From assembly GCA_013390905.1 (NCBI GenBank), contig JACATG010000001.1:186001-250000 (forward strand): DNA of 64,000 nucleotides, written 5' to 3'. This document shows positions 51,473 through 60,114 of this stretch, in pieces. The DNA is from Marine Group I thaumarchaeote (GTDB taxonomy: Archaea; Thermoproteota; Nitrososphaeria; Nitrososphaerales; Nitrosopumilaceae). A model generated the notes under the pieces. It had not been told where the DNA came from. It saw only the letters and a list, made by a program, of their open reading frames with translations, and did not search any database. The position numbers and the translations under genes were made by a program. The first letter of the stretch is position 1, and each line of letters begins with the position of its first letter.

Positions 51473-53164
51473 ATGAAATATCCTGGTTTACTTGGTCAAG
51501 ATATCTCACGTGTTGGATTACAAGAATCACAAATGTATAATCTAATTTCAGGTAAACTTGTTACAGAAATAGTTAAAACATCTCTTGGTCCACGTGGTAT
51601 GGAAAAAGTGTATATCGATATTATTGGAGAAGATACCATAACATCTCATGGCGGTGCCTTTTTGAGAAAAGTTGATGTTGATCATCCGGCAGCTAAATCT
51701 GTAATTGAGGCTGTTAACACAGTTGATACTCATGTTGGAGATGGTACAACATCAACAGCTATTTTGATAGGTAGTTTACTCAGCCATGCTGAAGGATTAT
51801 TAAAAATTGGAATTCCTGTTGCTACAATTACAAGAGGTTATGAACGGAGCCTTGATTATGCTTTACAAACATTAGATGAAATCAAGATAAAATCAAACAG
51901 AAGAGATAGAAAAACAATGAGACAATTACTAACTACATGCTTGGAGGGAAAAGCAATTTTTGATTTACAAGAAGAAAATACAAAGATTATAGATATTATC
52001 CTTGAAGCAATATGTGCTATTGCCAACTTGGAAAAGGGACAGATAGATATCGACGACATTAAGATTGAAGAAAAAATAGGAAATGTTTCAGAAATACAAT
52101 TGATTAAAGGTACAGTTATTGACAAAACAATAGATAGCTCGGCAATGCCTAAAACTATCAAAGACGCTAAGATTTTGTTAATTAATGAATCATTAGAAAC
52201 AATGAGGACAAGAACAGAGGCAGAGATAGAGATAGAATCACCAAAACAAATGAGCCAATTTCTAAATCAAGAAAACAAAGACTTGCTTGCTCTTGTAAAA
52301 AATATCGTAGATTCAGGAGCTAATGTAGTGATATCAAGGAAAGGAGTTAATGAGTTTGTTCAAGAAGCTCTTGCAAAAAAAGGTATTATCTCTATGCGAC
52401 GAGTAAAATACAATGATTTATGGTGGCTAGAAAAAGCAACAGGCGCTAAAACCTGTAAAAATATAGAGAAAATATCAAGTGATGAATTAGGTTTTGCAAA
52501 AAAAGTTTATGAGAAAACTGTAGGTGGAGACAAAATGGTTTTTGTAGAGGGTGGCAATAACCCAAAATCTATAACTTTGTTATTGAGAGCAAGCTCAAAA
52601 CGATATCTTGATGAATTCCACAGAAATGCTTTGAATGCCTTTTATGTACTAAGAAATTTTATTGAAAATCCGTTTATTGTACATGGTGCTGGTTCAGTTG
52701 AAGGAATTATAGCACAAAAAATTAGAAAACGTGCTGTAACTGTTGAGGGTAAGGAACAGATTGCCATAGAGCGATTTGCAGATGCTGTAGAAGAAATACC
52801 ATTGACATTAGCACATAATCTGGGAATGGATGTTTTAGATACATTAACACAATTTCGTGCAAAACTTGCAAAGTCTAATGGAAAAATAAAATGGTATGGG
52901 ATAAATTCCAACATCAGAAAAATATCCGATATGTCATCCTCTGAAATTATAGAAACTGTAGTAGTAAAACAACAAGTTTTCAAAACTGCAGTTGAAGCAA
53001 CCAACATAATACTAAACGTCGATGATGTGTTTATGAAGAATTTGATTGACAACACACATTGTCATATTGACGGAACAGTTCATGCTCACCATGATGGGGG
53101 AAAAACTCATAATCACTTTGAGCAAGAAGGATTGGAACAAAGACAAATGCATCATCATTTCTAG
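51473..53164 (+). CDS. Degenerate group II chaperonin (thermosome-like) with His-rich tail
   Basis: About 563 aa, co-linear with thermosome/CCT subunits: TSLGPRGMEKV, 'VDVDHPAAKSVIEAV', VGDGTTSTAIL, and 'GKEQIAIERFADAVEEIPLTLAHN'. The expected NDG loop is SHG (His about residue 60) and the expected HDAL is RNAL (Asn about 386, numbered from the overlapping GTG), so both aspartates needed for ATP hydrolysis in GroEL/thermosomes are gone while GDGTT is kept. The C-terminus adds a tail with ten histidines in 35 residues (VHAHH, HNH, HHH) in place of the usual Gly-Met tail. It follows the SSS transporter by about 110 bases. A metal-binding, ATP-hydrolysis-deficient holdase for this region is my inference. 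Confidence 0.85.
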   Translation: MKYPGLLGQDISRVGLQESQMYNLISGKLVTEIVKTSLGPRGMEKVYIDIIGEDTITSHGGAFLRKVDVDHPAAKSVIEAVNTVDTHVGDGTTSTAILIGSLLSHAEGLLKIGIPVATITRGYERSLDYALQTLDEIKIKSNRRDRKTMRQLLTTCLEGKAIFDLQEENTKIIDIILEAICAIANLEKGQIDIDDIKIEEKIGNVSEIQLIKGTVIDKTIDSSAMPKTIKDAKILLINESLETMRTRTEAEIEIESPKQMSQFLNQENKDLLALVKNIVDSGANVVISRKGVNEFVQEALAKKGIISMRRVKYNDLWWLEKATGAKTCKNIEKISSDELGFAKKVYEKTVGGDKMVFVEGGNNPKSITLLLRASSKRYLDEFHRNALNAFYVLRNFIENPFIVHGAGSVEGIIAQKIRKRAVTVEGKEQIAIERFADAVEEIPLTLAHNLGMDVLDTLTQFRAKLAKSNGKIKWYGINSNIRKISDMSSSEIIETVVVKQQVFKTAVEATNIILNVDDVFMKNLIDNTHCHIDGTVHAHHDGGKTHNHFEQEGLEQRQMHHHF

Positions 53165-53183
53165 ATGACTAACACAGTACAGA

Positions 53184-53399
53184 CTATGGATTGATAGAAA
53201 TTGTCATTTCTTTTTCCATCTCTGGATTTTTTTCAAAGTTCAGTAAATTTCTGTCATCTATCTCAATCAGAGATTCTGATTCATCTGAAGAGTCAAATCC
53301 AAAATAGAAAACCAAATTGATAATAACAAACATTATTGCAATGAAAATGAGCCTAGTCTTCATAGATAGTTTTCTATTAGAATCTGGTCTGTGAGACAT
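53184..53399 (-). CDS. Small single-pass membrane protein, 71 aa
   Basis: Unrecognised. A basic N-terminus (HRPDSNRKLSMKTR) precedes one hydrophobic segment LIFIAIMFVIINLVFYFGF, then an acidic tail with SSDESESLIEIDD. The positive-inside rule places the tail outside. It may be membrane-anchored with an exposed acidic peptide. It converges on the chaperonin gene. Confidence 0.6.
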   Translation of the reverse strand: MSHRPDSNRKLSMKTRLIFIAIMFVIINLVFYFGFDSSDESESLIEIDDRNLLNFEKNPEMEKEMTISINP

Positions 53400-53478
53400 A
53401 ACGTAAATCCCAATCTCTTCTTTTTATCTATGCCTAAGACAAGGATTACTCCATAAGATTTAAAATTGAACTTGACAT

Positions 53479-53727
53479 TTGAAAATAAATTTGAATGAAA
53501 ATAAACTTGAAGAGTATGATGAAATTTTTGATTTTATAGTGGATAATCACCCCGATTGGGAGAAATTACTGACAGATGGTCATATCAAAATCAAAACAAA
53601 TCAAAATAAAGTACAATTTTCCCAAATAGAACAAATTTTACAAAAATTTAATCTTAGGCTCACTGATATTTCTTATTCAGACTATTATGGTATAGTTTTT
53701 GGAATCGAAAAACTTGAAACTGTTTAG
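53479..53727 (+). CDS. Uncharacterised small protein, 82 aa
   Basis: Unrecognised soluble protein with Asn/Glu/Asp-rich composition and an alternating helix-strand pattern ('EYDEIFDFIVDNHPDWEKLL', 'IKIKTNQNKVQFSQIEQILQ', SYSDYYGIVFGIEKL). TTG at 53479 is the annotated start; TTG at 53491 is also possible. It precedes the roadblock-like gene on the same strand. Confidence 0.55.
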   Translation: MKINLNENKLEEYDEIFDFIVDNHPDWEKLLTDGHIKIKTNQNKVQFSQIEQILQKFNLRLTDISYSDYYGIVFGIEKLETV

Positions 53728-53794
53728 ATTTAGAATTTAATTACTTACTTCCTGATGAATTAGATTTTAATAATCAATTAACCATTAAATTTCA

Positions 53795-54160
53795 TTGGAT
53801 TTTGATAAACTGTGCAAAAATATTCTTGAATTAGATTCAAAGATACGATTTGCGGGAGTCGTTAATACAAAAGGGGTTCTAATTAATAATTTGGAACAAA
53901 AGGGAATAAAACAATATTTGTCCCCTGATGAATTGAAAATGTCCATTCATTACTCGATGTGGGAATGGGAAAAATCTCAAAACCTATCCCACGAACTTGG
54001 TTTTGAGAGATCTTCAGTTTTAGAATATGACAAAGTTACTTTAATCAGCGTTCCCATAGACAATAGTAACCTACTTGTTGCAAGTATTGAACCTAACGAA
54101 GATTTTTTTAAAATGATTATAAAAATAAAATCATTGATACAAACTGCTACCAAAAAATAG
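53795..54160 (+). CDS. Roadblock/LC7-like protein (DUF6659 type)
   Basis: 121 residues. 'LCKNILELDSKIRFAGVVNTKGVLI' resembles the roadblock-fold N-terminus (helix, strand, NxxG turn), followed by LISVPIDNSNLLVASI and a terminal helix. Archaeal roadblock proteins regulate small GTPases or act in signalling. The start is a TTG. The assignment rests on pattern alone. Confidence 0.5.
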   Translation: MDFDKLCKNILELDSKIRFAGVVNTKGVLINNLEQKGIKQYLSPDELKMSIHYSMWEWEKSQNLSHELGFERSSVLEYDKVTLISVPIDNSNLLVASIEPNEDFFKMIIKIKSLIQTATKK

Positions 54161-54228
54161 ATTCTGATTATAATTAAGACTATTATCCAATTAGAAAAGT
54201 TAAATATTCACCGAAAAACTGTTTTTGC

Positions 54229-54639
54229 ATGAGTAAACCCTCAGATCTTGGTTCTTTGAAAATTGGTTCTTACATTCTATTACCACATTCTGATCAACCA
54301 AGTGGAGAGCCATGCAGAATTGTTGAATATGATACATCAAAACCAGGAAAACACGGTTCAGCAAAAGCAAGAATTGTTGCCCAGGGAATCTTTGATGGTC
54401 AAAAAAGACCTCATGTAGGGCCAGTTAGCATGCAAATTCACATTCCATTGATTAACAAGAAAATTGGTCAAATCATCTCAATTAATGGCGACACCATCCA
54501 AGTAATGGACTCAGAAACATTTGAGACAATTGATGTAGCTATGATTGATGATGAAGTTAAAGGCAAATTGGAAAATGGGCAAAATGTCGAGTACTGGGTT
54601 GTTATGGATAAAACTAAAATCATGCGCATTAAGAACTAA
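54229..54639 (+). CDS. eif5A: Translation initiation factor aIF-5A
   Basis: 136 aa. The hypusination loop is TSKPGKHGSAK at about residues 44-54, with the lysine that would be modified between PG and HG. N-terminal SH3-like domain and C-terminal OB domain ('GDTIQVMDSETFETIDV') are both present. It relieves ribosome stalling at proline runs. A C/D sRNA candidate follows immediately. Confidence 0.96.
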   Translation: MSKPSDLGSLKIGSYILLPHSDQPSGEPCRIVEYDTSKPGKHGSAKARIVAQGIFDGQKRPHVGPVSMQIHIPLINKKIGQIISINGDTIQVMDSETFETIDVAMIDDEVKGKLENGQNVEYWVVMDKTKIMRIKN

Positions 54640-54643
54640 TGTG

Positions 54644-54706
54644 GATGCTGATGATGAGCGGAAAAGCCGTCTGACTTTTGATGAGGATTATGAGTAATGA
54701 AGCATC
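54644..54706 (+). ncRNA. C/D box sRNA candidate, predicted to guide Cm34 of elongator tRNA-Met
   Basis: Terminal stem GATGCT (54644-54649) pairs perfectly with AGCATC (54701-54706). Inside are box C ATGATGA (54651-54657), box D' CTGA (54671-54674), box C' TGATGA (54679-54684) and a non-standard box D ATGA (54697-54700). Spacers are 13 and 12 bases, the archaeal range. The D guide GGATTATGAGTA complements ACTCATAATCC, the anticodon arm of archaeal elongator tRNA-Met; the D+5 rule selects C34 of the CAT anticodon, a known archaeal methylation. The D' target was not identified. Confidence 0.7.
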
Positions 54707-54755
54707 TATTTTCAACAAATTTCAAAAGTTTGTTGAATTGAATATTTTTTAGATC

Positions 54756-55445
54756 ATGAATCTCGGTTCTCTTTTTTCAGGTGGAAAAGACAGCACTTTT
54801 GCTATCTATCTGGCACAAAAACAAGGACATAAGGTTACATGTCTTCTAACTGTCTTTGCAAAATCCGAAGAAAGTCATTTACTACATCATCCTAATTTAC
54901 AATGGACAAAATTACAATCCAAATCTATGAAAATTCCTCAATTAACCATTAACTCTGAGTCTGATGAAACTAATGATGAATTATTTGCACTAGAGACTTT
55001 ATTGAAAAATGCTAAAGAACAATTTCATATTGAAGGATTGGTTCATGGTGGAATCAAAAGTCAATTTCAAAAAGAAAAATTTGAGACTCTTTGCTCAAAA
55101 TTAGACTTGATTGCAGTTGCACCATTATGGAATACTGAACCAGAACAATACATGAATGATTTACTAGACTCTAATTTTGTTTTTATTATGACAACTGTGT
55201 CTTCTGGTGGCTTAGATGATACTTGGTTGGGAAAGACAATATCCAAATCTGATATTGATACTCTGAGACAATTATCTGACAAATTTGGATTCAACTTAAA
55301 CTTTGAAGGAGGCGAAGCAGAAACATTTGTGGTTGACTGTCCTCTCTTTTCAAATTCGATCAAAATTAATCAAGCCAAAAAAATATGGGATGGATACAGA
55401 GGAAGGTTTGAAATAATGGATGCGGGATTGAATTACAATGCTTGA
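54756..55445 (+). CDS. dph6: Diphthine-ammonia ligase (Dph6), ATP-binding PP-loop protein
   Basis: 229 aa. N-terminal PP-loop FSGGKDSTFAIYLAQ and C-terminal 'NFEGGEAETFVVDCPLF' are the Dph6 signatures, with LVHGGIKSQFQKEKFE between. It amidates diphthine on elongation factor 2. Length matches archaeal members (about 220-230). The srp54 start overlaps by eight bases. Confidence 0.9.
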   Translation: MNLGSLFSGGKDSTFAIYLAQKQGHKVTCLLTVFAKSEESHLLHHPNLQWTKLQSKSMKIPQLTINSESDETNDELFALETLLKNAKEQFHIEGLVHGGIKSQFQKEKFETLCSKLDLIAVAPLWNTEPEQYMNDLLDSNFVFIMTTVSSGGLDDTWLGKTISKSDIDTLRQLSDKFGFNLNFEGGEAETFVVDCPLFSNSIKINQAKKIWDGYRGRFEIMDAGLNYNA

Positions 55446-56766
55446 TGGACTTAAGGATAGTTTAGGTGCTGCAATCAAAAAGATTTTAAAATCTTCAGGA
55501 ATAGATGAGGAACTTATCAAAGAGCTCTCTAAAGATGTTCAAAGGGCGTTATTGCAATCCGATGTAAATGTTAGATTAGTTCTTGAAATTACAAAACAAC
55601 TGGAAGAACGAGCACTAAATGAGACTCCCCCTCCTGGTCTTTCGCGTAAGGATCACATTATAAAAATCCTTTATGATGAGCTTTCAAAATTACTAGGAAA
55701 TGAATCTGATTTTGATTTCAAACCTGGAAAGCAAAATAAGCTAATTTTGATTGGAATTCAAGGCAGTGGTAAAACTACTGTTACAGCCAAGCTTGCCAAG
55801 TTTTTGACTAGACAAGGATACAAAGTTGGAGTTGTGGGTGCTGATACCTATAGGCCTGGTGCGTTAGTTCAACTTAGAACAATGTGTGAAAAATCAAATG
55901 TTGAAGTGTATGGTGAAGAAAACAACAAAGATTCTCCTAACATTGTAAAAAATGGTTTAAAACATTTTGCAGGACAACCATTAGATGTAATTCTAATTGA
56001 TACAGCAGGACGTCACAAAGAAGAGAAAGACTTGCTTGACGAAATGGCTAGAATTAACAAAGTTGCAGAACCTGATTTAGCATTACTTGTAATAGATGGA
56101 ACTATTGGACAACAATGCTACAGTCAAGCAGAAGCATTTCACAAAACTATTCCTGTGGGCGGTGTAATTATTACAAAATTGGATAGTTCTGCAAAAGGTG
56201 GTGGTGCACTTGCCGCATCAGCAGCTACTGGTGCACAAATAATGTACATTGGCACTGGTGAACGAATTGATGATTTAGAAAAATTCTCTCCTACACGATT
56301 TGTTGGACGATTACTTGGAATGGGTGATATTCAAGCAGTACTGGATTTGGCAAAACGATTAGAAGATGAAGGTGATGATGTAAGAATGAAAAGAATCTCT
56401 AGTGGAAAAATGAACATGGAGGATTTCTTATTTCAGTTAGAAGAAGTTACCAAAGTAGGCTCACTGAAAGGAATTCTTGAGAGTATACCTGGAATGTCAG
56501 GAATGGTAAAAGAAGATCAACTAGATCAGATGGAAGGTAGAGTAGAAAAATGGCGATACATCATTCAAAGTATGACCAAAGCTGAAAAAGCCAATCCCTT
56601 GGACTTGCTTAACTCATCAAGAATCAAACGAATCGCTCGCGGCTCTGGATGGCCAGAAGGTGAAGTTAAAGAACTTATCAAAAATTACAAAAACTCCAAG
56701 AATATGATGAAAGCTTCGAAAGGACGCCAAATGCAAGGCACACTTAGAAAAATGGGATTAGGATAA
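55438..56766 (+). CDS. srp54: Signal recognition particle GTPase SRP54
   Basis: 442 aa with N, G and M domains. GTPase motifs: GIQGSGKTTVTAKLAK (G1), DTYRPGALVQL (G2), DTAGRHKEEKDL (G3), TKLDSSAKGGGAL (G4). The M domain carries 'SIPGMSGMVKEDQLDQMEGRVEKWRYII'-type helices (shown in part) and methionines for signal-peptide binding. It works with SRP19 (34.0 kb) in membrane protein targeting. Confidence 0.96.
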   Translation: MLDGLKDSLGAAIKKILKSSGIDEELIKELSKDVQRALLQSDVNVRLVLEITKQLEERALNETPPPGLSRKDHIIKILYDELSKLLGNESDFDFKPGKQNKLILIGIQGSGKTTVTAKLAKFLTRQGYKVGVVGADTYRPGALVQLRTMCEKSNVEVYGEENNKDSPNIVKNGLKHFAGQPLDVILIDTAGRHKEEKDLLDEMARINKVAEPDLALLVIDGTIGQQCYSQAEAFHKTIPVGGVIITKLDSSAKGGGALAASAATGAQIMYIGTGERIDDLEKFSPTRFVGRLLGMGDIQAVLDLAKRLEDEGDDVRMKRISSGKMNMEDFLFQLEEVTKVGSLKGILESIPGMSGMVKEDQLDQMEGRVEKWRYIIQSMTKAEKANPLDLLNSSRIKRIARGSGWPEGEVKELIKNYKNSKNMMKASKGRQMQGTLRKMGLG

Positions 56767-56792
56767 TTTTACAAACAATACTTTCTTCTAAC

Positions 56793-57938
56793 ATGTCTGA
56801 TTATCAAAAAATCATCCCTATTGCAAATCAAATCCTAAAAAAATATGAATTGTGTGACAACTGTTTAGGTAGATTATTCTCAAAACAATTACATCTTTCA
56901 TCAAACAAACTTCTTGGCAAAAAACTTGGAAAAAATACAAACTGTGTTCAAAAGTGCTATATCTGTAAAAATCTATTTGATAATCTAAATCATTTTTTGA
57001 AATTGATGCTTGATGTCTCGTCAAATTATTCTTTTTCATCATTTAGTGGGGGGGCTATGATCAAACCTTCTATCATTGATAGGGATGATTACATTCGTTC
57101 AAAATACAAACTAAAAGGGATTGATAGCGTGAAGACTGACATCTCCAAAGAATTAAGAAAATTATTTTCTAGAAAAACAAAAAAAACTATTGATTTTCTG
57201 GATCCAGACGTAACTTTTACAATAAACCTGAAAGATGAATCTTGTCAAATACGTTCAAAATCCATATTTCTTTCTGGAAGATATATCAAAACCTTAAGAG
57301 GAATTTCACAAAAGCAAAAGTCTTGTGAAAATTGTTCTGGGAAAGGATGCAGAACTTGTCATTTTCATGGAATCTCTGAATTTGATAGTATTGAAGGAAT
57401 AATTTCTCAATTCCTTTTTAAAAAATTTGGTGGTTCTACTGCTAAATTTACATGGATTGGCGGTGAAGACAAATCTAGTCTGGTTTTAGGTACTGGCAGA
57501 CCATTTTTTGTTAAAATTAAAAATCCTCTTAAAAGAAATTTTAAATTAACTAATTTGACATTTGATTTTCTCAAAATCACCAATCTCAAAATTGTCCCAG
57601 AATCTCCCAAAAATCCTCTTAAATTTAATTCATCAATAGAATTGAAAATTTCTACTGAGGATGAAATTGATTCAAAAAATCTGAAAAAATTAAAAGATCT
57701 CCAAAAACATCCTATAGTAATTTATGAAAAATCTGGAAAGCGTTCTGAGAAGAAAATATTCGCTGTAAAATACAAAAAGAATTCTAGTAATACCTTTACC
57801 TTGTTTATAATAGCTGAAGGGGGATTTCCGGTTAAGAGATTTGTGAATAGTGATGATGTCTTCCCTGGAATTTCTCAAATTCTTAATACATCGTGTATAT
57901 GCCAACAATTTGATTTTCTTGATATCCAAGTAAAATGA
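56793..57938 (+). CDS. pus10: tRNA pseudouridine synthase Pus10
   Basis: 381 aa. The N-terminal zinc/THUMP-like part has LCDNCLGRLFSKQ and KCYICKNLF. The catalytic domain contains WIGGEDKSSLVLGTGRPFFV, with the active-site Asp in GED. 'ENCSGKGCRTCHFHGIS' supplies further cysteines. It makes pseudouridine at 54/55 of tRNA in archaea. Starts 26 bases after srp54, so it is probably in the same transcript. Confidence 0.9.
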   Translation: MSDYQKIIPIANQILKKYELCDNCLGRLFSKQLHLSSNKLLGKKLGKNTNCVQKCYICKNLFDNLNHFLKLMLDVSSNYSFSSFSGGAMIKPSIIDRDDYIRSKYKLKGIDSVKTDISKELRKLFSRKTKKTIDFLDPDVTFTINLKDESCQIRSKSIFLSGRYIKTLRGISQKQKSCENCSGKGCRTCHFHGISEFDSIEGIISQFLFKKFGGSTAKFTWIGGEDKSSLVLGTGRPFFVKIKNPLKRNFKLTNLTFDFLKITNLKIVPESPKNPLKFNSSIELKISTEDEIDSKNLKKLKDLQKHPIVIYEKSGKRSEKKIFAVKYKKNSSNTFTLFIIAEGGFPVKRFVNSDDVFPGISQILNTSCICQQFDFLDIQVK

Positions 57939-57972
57939 TAACAATTATCTAGCACTGAAATCGTAAAAAAAT

Positions 57973-58071
57973 ATGCCAATAAGAAAAAAAAATAAACACA
58001 AAAGACATGCTGATCAAATGGCTGATAGACGTAGAAAAAAGAAAGCAAAAGCTGGAAAACCTAGATCCTAA
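57973..58071 (+). CDS. Very small basic protein, 32 aa
   Basis: ATG at 57973, stop TAA at 58069-58071. The peptide begins MPIRKKNKHKRHADQMADRR and continues KKKAKAGKPRS, about half Lys/Arg/His. Such short, basic, mostly disordered peptides include ribosomal L41e-like and other RNA-binding proteins. It is located between Pus10 and an HExxH protein in a translation-linked neighbourhood. No family is recognised. Confidence 0.5.
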   Translation: MPIRKKNKHKRHADQMADRRRKKKAKAGKPRS

Positions 58072-58113
58072 CCAAATCAACATTTTTACATCCAAAACTG
58101 TCGAAGAGAAATA

Positions 58114-58821
58114 TTGGATCCATTAGTACGTTTGAAAGAAGCACATGATAAAAAAATAATTCCTGATGATGTGTATGATCTTATAATAGAACGATTTCCT
58201 ATCACTGTTGCAGGAATAAATAGAATTGAAAAAGCCTCAGGAATAAAATTTCCCACTGCTTATGTGGAACCTTCTCTTGTAATATCATCCCCCAACCCAA
58301 ATTCTTATGAGTTTGGAATCTTGTTTGCAAGAACAATTCCTGTTATGTTTGAAGAAAAATTTCAGGTTGTAATCCAGATTTCTGCACCTTTGGTTGCTTA
58401 TGGGCTCAAAGGAACAATTCATGCAATTTTGGCACACGAGTTTTTACATTTTCTGGAATTAATGAGAAAAATTTCAAAGATGGAATTACTTTCAGACGAA
58501 ATTTCTGGAAATTTATTTGAAAATGTTTACAGTGATGAAACTAGACTGTTTGAACCTAGAGTTGTCTTTAAAGATCGTACTTTGTTAGATCATATCACAA
58601 AAAAATTCCCTGCTGGGTTTCGTGATTTTAAACTTGAAGACAAGGTAATGAAGTTTTGGGCTGACAGAGATCTTCCAAAATCTAATATCTCTTTGGATAC
58701 TAATACTGTAAAATTATCTGTAGAATCTCTTTCTAAAATTAAATTAGTTCCTGCGTTTATTTCAAAAATTGAACAACTAGAAGAAAAAAGTTCTAAAATC
58801 CATAAAAAAAAATTATATTAA
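58114..58821 (+). CDS. Putative zinc metallopeptidase with HExxH motif
   Basis: 235 aa, not assigned to a named family. The zinc-binding core HEFLH occurs at residues 108-112 in 'IHAILAHEFLHFLELM', with downstream acidic residues such as LLSDEIS that could provide the third ligand. No signal peptide. The N-terminal 60 residues are helical; the C-terminus is lysine-rich. TTG start at 58114. The HExxH alone does not prove protease activity. Confidence 0.6.
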   Translation: MDPLVRLKEAHDKKIIPDDVYDLIIERFPITVAGINRIEKASGIKFPTAYVEPSLVISSPNPNSYEFGILFARTIPVMFEEKFQVVIQISAPLVAYGLKGTIHAILAHEFLHFLELMRKISKMELLSDEISGNLFENVYSDETRLFEPRVVFKDRTLLDHITKKFPAGFRDFKLEDKVMKFWADRDLPKSNISLDTNTVKLSVESLSKIKLVPAFISKIEQLEEKSSKIHKKKLY

Positions 58822-58925
58822 AATTAAATAATTTTTTATTACTTAAATTCTGTTGTACCACAAAAAATGTGGACTAATCACATACTTTTTGATGCGAAAG
58901 GTCTTGTATACCAAGATTTTCTTTA

Positions 58926-59015
58926 TTAGAGAATAAAATTCATTAACAAAAAGTAAGAAATTATTGCTCCAGCAATCATTACAATAGAAATTATTGTGTT
59001 AGAACTTATTTTCAA
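58926..59015 (-). CDS. Possible 29-residue single-pass membrane peptide
   Basis: TTG at 59015 and TAA at 58926-58928 frame MKISSNTIISIVMIAGAIIS followed by YFLLMNFIL, one continuous hydrophobic segment. It fits a mini membrane protein, but the TTG start and tiny size leave it uncertain. Confidence 0.35.
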   Translation of the reverse strand: MKISSNTIISIVMIAGAIISYFLLMNFIL

Positions 59016-59041
59016 TTTAATCAACTACCAAAATTCCTTGA

Positions 59042-59185
59042 CTATTTTCTTTTTTCCATACCCCATTTAAGGGCGAATTCTTCTTTGGTAATTTTGATTA
59101 AAGATTTGCATTTTAGACATCTACGTGTTTTATTGGTCTTAGAATATCTCCAAAGATGAGCTTCACTTTTTTGATGACAGTTCAT
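59042..59185 (-). CDS. Small zinc-binding protein, 47 aa
   Basis: From the ATG at 59185 (MNCHQKSEAHLWRYSKT) to the stop at 59042. The metal pattern is C-x-H...H then RRCLKCKSL (CxxC). The C-terminus EEFALKWGMEKRK is a basic helix. The longer frame starting at 59251 is probably non-coding upstream of the Met. No function known. Confidence 0.5.
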   Translation of the reverse strand: MNCHQKSEAHLWRYSKTNKTRRCLKCKSLIKITKEEFALKWGMEKRK

Positions 59186-59342
59186 GGTTAACTGTATTTG
59201 CACCCATATTTGTACCGACTGTTGATTTGGTATAATTCTCATTCTTCCCAAAAAATAATTTCAAATCAATCATGTTGGAATTGAATGAATCTTTTCTTCA
59301 CAAAGTAATTATACTATATTCCGAGAGTAATTTTAATAATAA

Positions 59343-59420
59343 ATGACAATAATTTTCATTCCAATACGTCCCAGTAGACGAAATGATGATCAAGACGAAA
59401 AGGACAGCACAGACGAATAA
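59343..59420 (+). CDS. Possible 25-residue peptide
   Basis: ATG at 59343 gives MTIIFIPIRPSRRNDDQDEK plus DSTDE, then TAA. A hydrophobic start, a basic turn and an acidic tail give it a protein-like bias, and a TATA-like CTATATT lies upstream near 59314. The stretch 59186-59453 otherwise contains nothing recognisable. Low confidence. Confidence 0.25.
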   Translation: MTIIFIPIRPSRRNDDQDEKDSTDE

Positions 59421-59453
59421 TTAACTAGAACAACGTAAACTAATCAGTATTCA

Positions 59454-59624
59454 TTATTTGAATTCTGTCAGTCCACACTTTCCACACGTGTGTCTATCTT
59501 TGTGTTCTGACATAAATACACCTTTTCCACATCTTGAACAAATCTTTCTTAGTCTTGATATTTTATCTCCATCTATTTTGAAATACTTGTAAACATTTGG
59601 ACTTGAGCCTTTCTTACCTGCCAT
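59454..59624 (-). CDS. rps27ae: Ribosomal protein S27ae
   Basis: 56 residues: start [15 protein letters not shown] at 59624 and stop at 59454. Zinc ribbon [12 protein letters not shown] plus [11 protein letters not shown] (CxxC...CxxC) is diagnostic. It is coupled to rps24e, whose stop overlaps the S27ae ATG by one base (TAATG). Confidence 0.95.
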   Translation of the reverse strand: MAGKKGSSPNVYKYFKIDGDKISRLRKICSRCGKGVFMSEHKDRHTCGKCGLTEFK

Positions 59625-60031
59625 TATTCAGATTTACCCTCTTTGGATTCTTCAGCAGGTTTCTCATCTACTCTTACTTCTGTTTCTTTAGCTGGTGATT
59701 CCTTCGTAGTATCTTCTTCTGTTGCTTTTTCAGCTTCAACTAATTTTGTTTTTGTTTTTTCTAATCTTGAGAAAATTGTTGGGTTAATGTGCTTTTTTGC
59801 TAATTCTTCATTATCATAAACATAGAAAGTTCCTGTAATTGTTGGTTTTCCTACCTGATTTTTTAATCCCATTGGAATTACAACCTTGCCATCTAGTTTG
59901 AATTCCTTAGTAATCATATCCACTGCTTCAAGTTTTTTGAGTTTACCTCCCAATCCTGTAAAATTACATGTTATCTCTCTTCTTGATAGGAAGGTATTAT
60001 CTACGTCTGTGACGGTCTCAATAATAGACAT
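59624..60031 (-). CDS. rps24e: Ribosomal protein S24e
   Basis: About 135 aa starting at [12 protein letters not shown]. Motifs: '[33 protein letters not shown]'-type N-terminus (shown in part: [10 protein letters not shown]), a conserved '[22 protein letters not shown]' and [10 protein letters not shown]. The C-terminal 40 residues are an acidic, low-complexity tail rich in Glu, Lys and Thr, longer than in most archaea. ATG 60058 would add nine residues. Confidence 0.9.
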   Translation of the reverse strand: MSIIETVTDVDNTFLSRREITCNFTGLGGKLKKLEAVDMITKEFKLDGKVVIPMGLKNQVGKPTITGTFYVYDNEELAKKHINPTIFSRLEKTKTKLVEAEKATEEDTTKESPAKETEVRVDEKPAEESKEGKSE

Positions 60032-60114
60032 GTACCAAAAATCCTTTGGATATTTCATATAAACCTTGATTGTAATTAGAAAAGAAATTTAAGAAATTCC
60101 TGTAAACTAATATC

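Noticed and set aside
52642-53055. 137-codon minus-strand frame within the chaperonin gene
   Set aside because: Antisense shadow. The plus-strand frame has clear chaperonin motifs.
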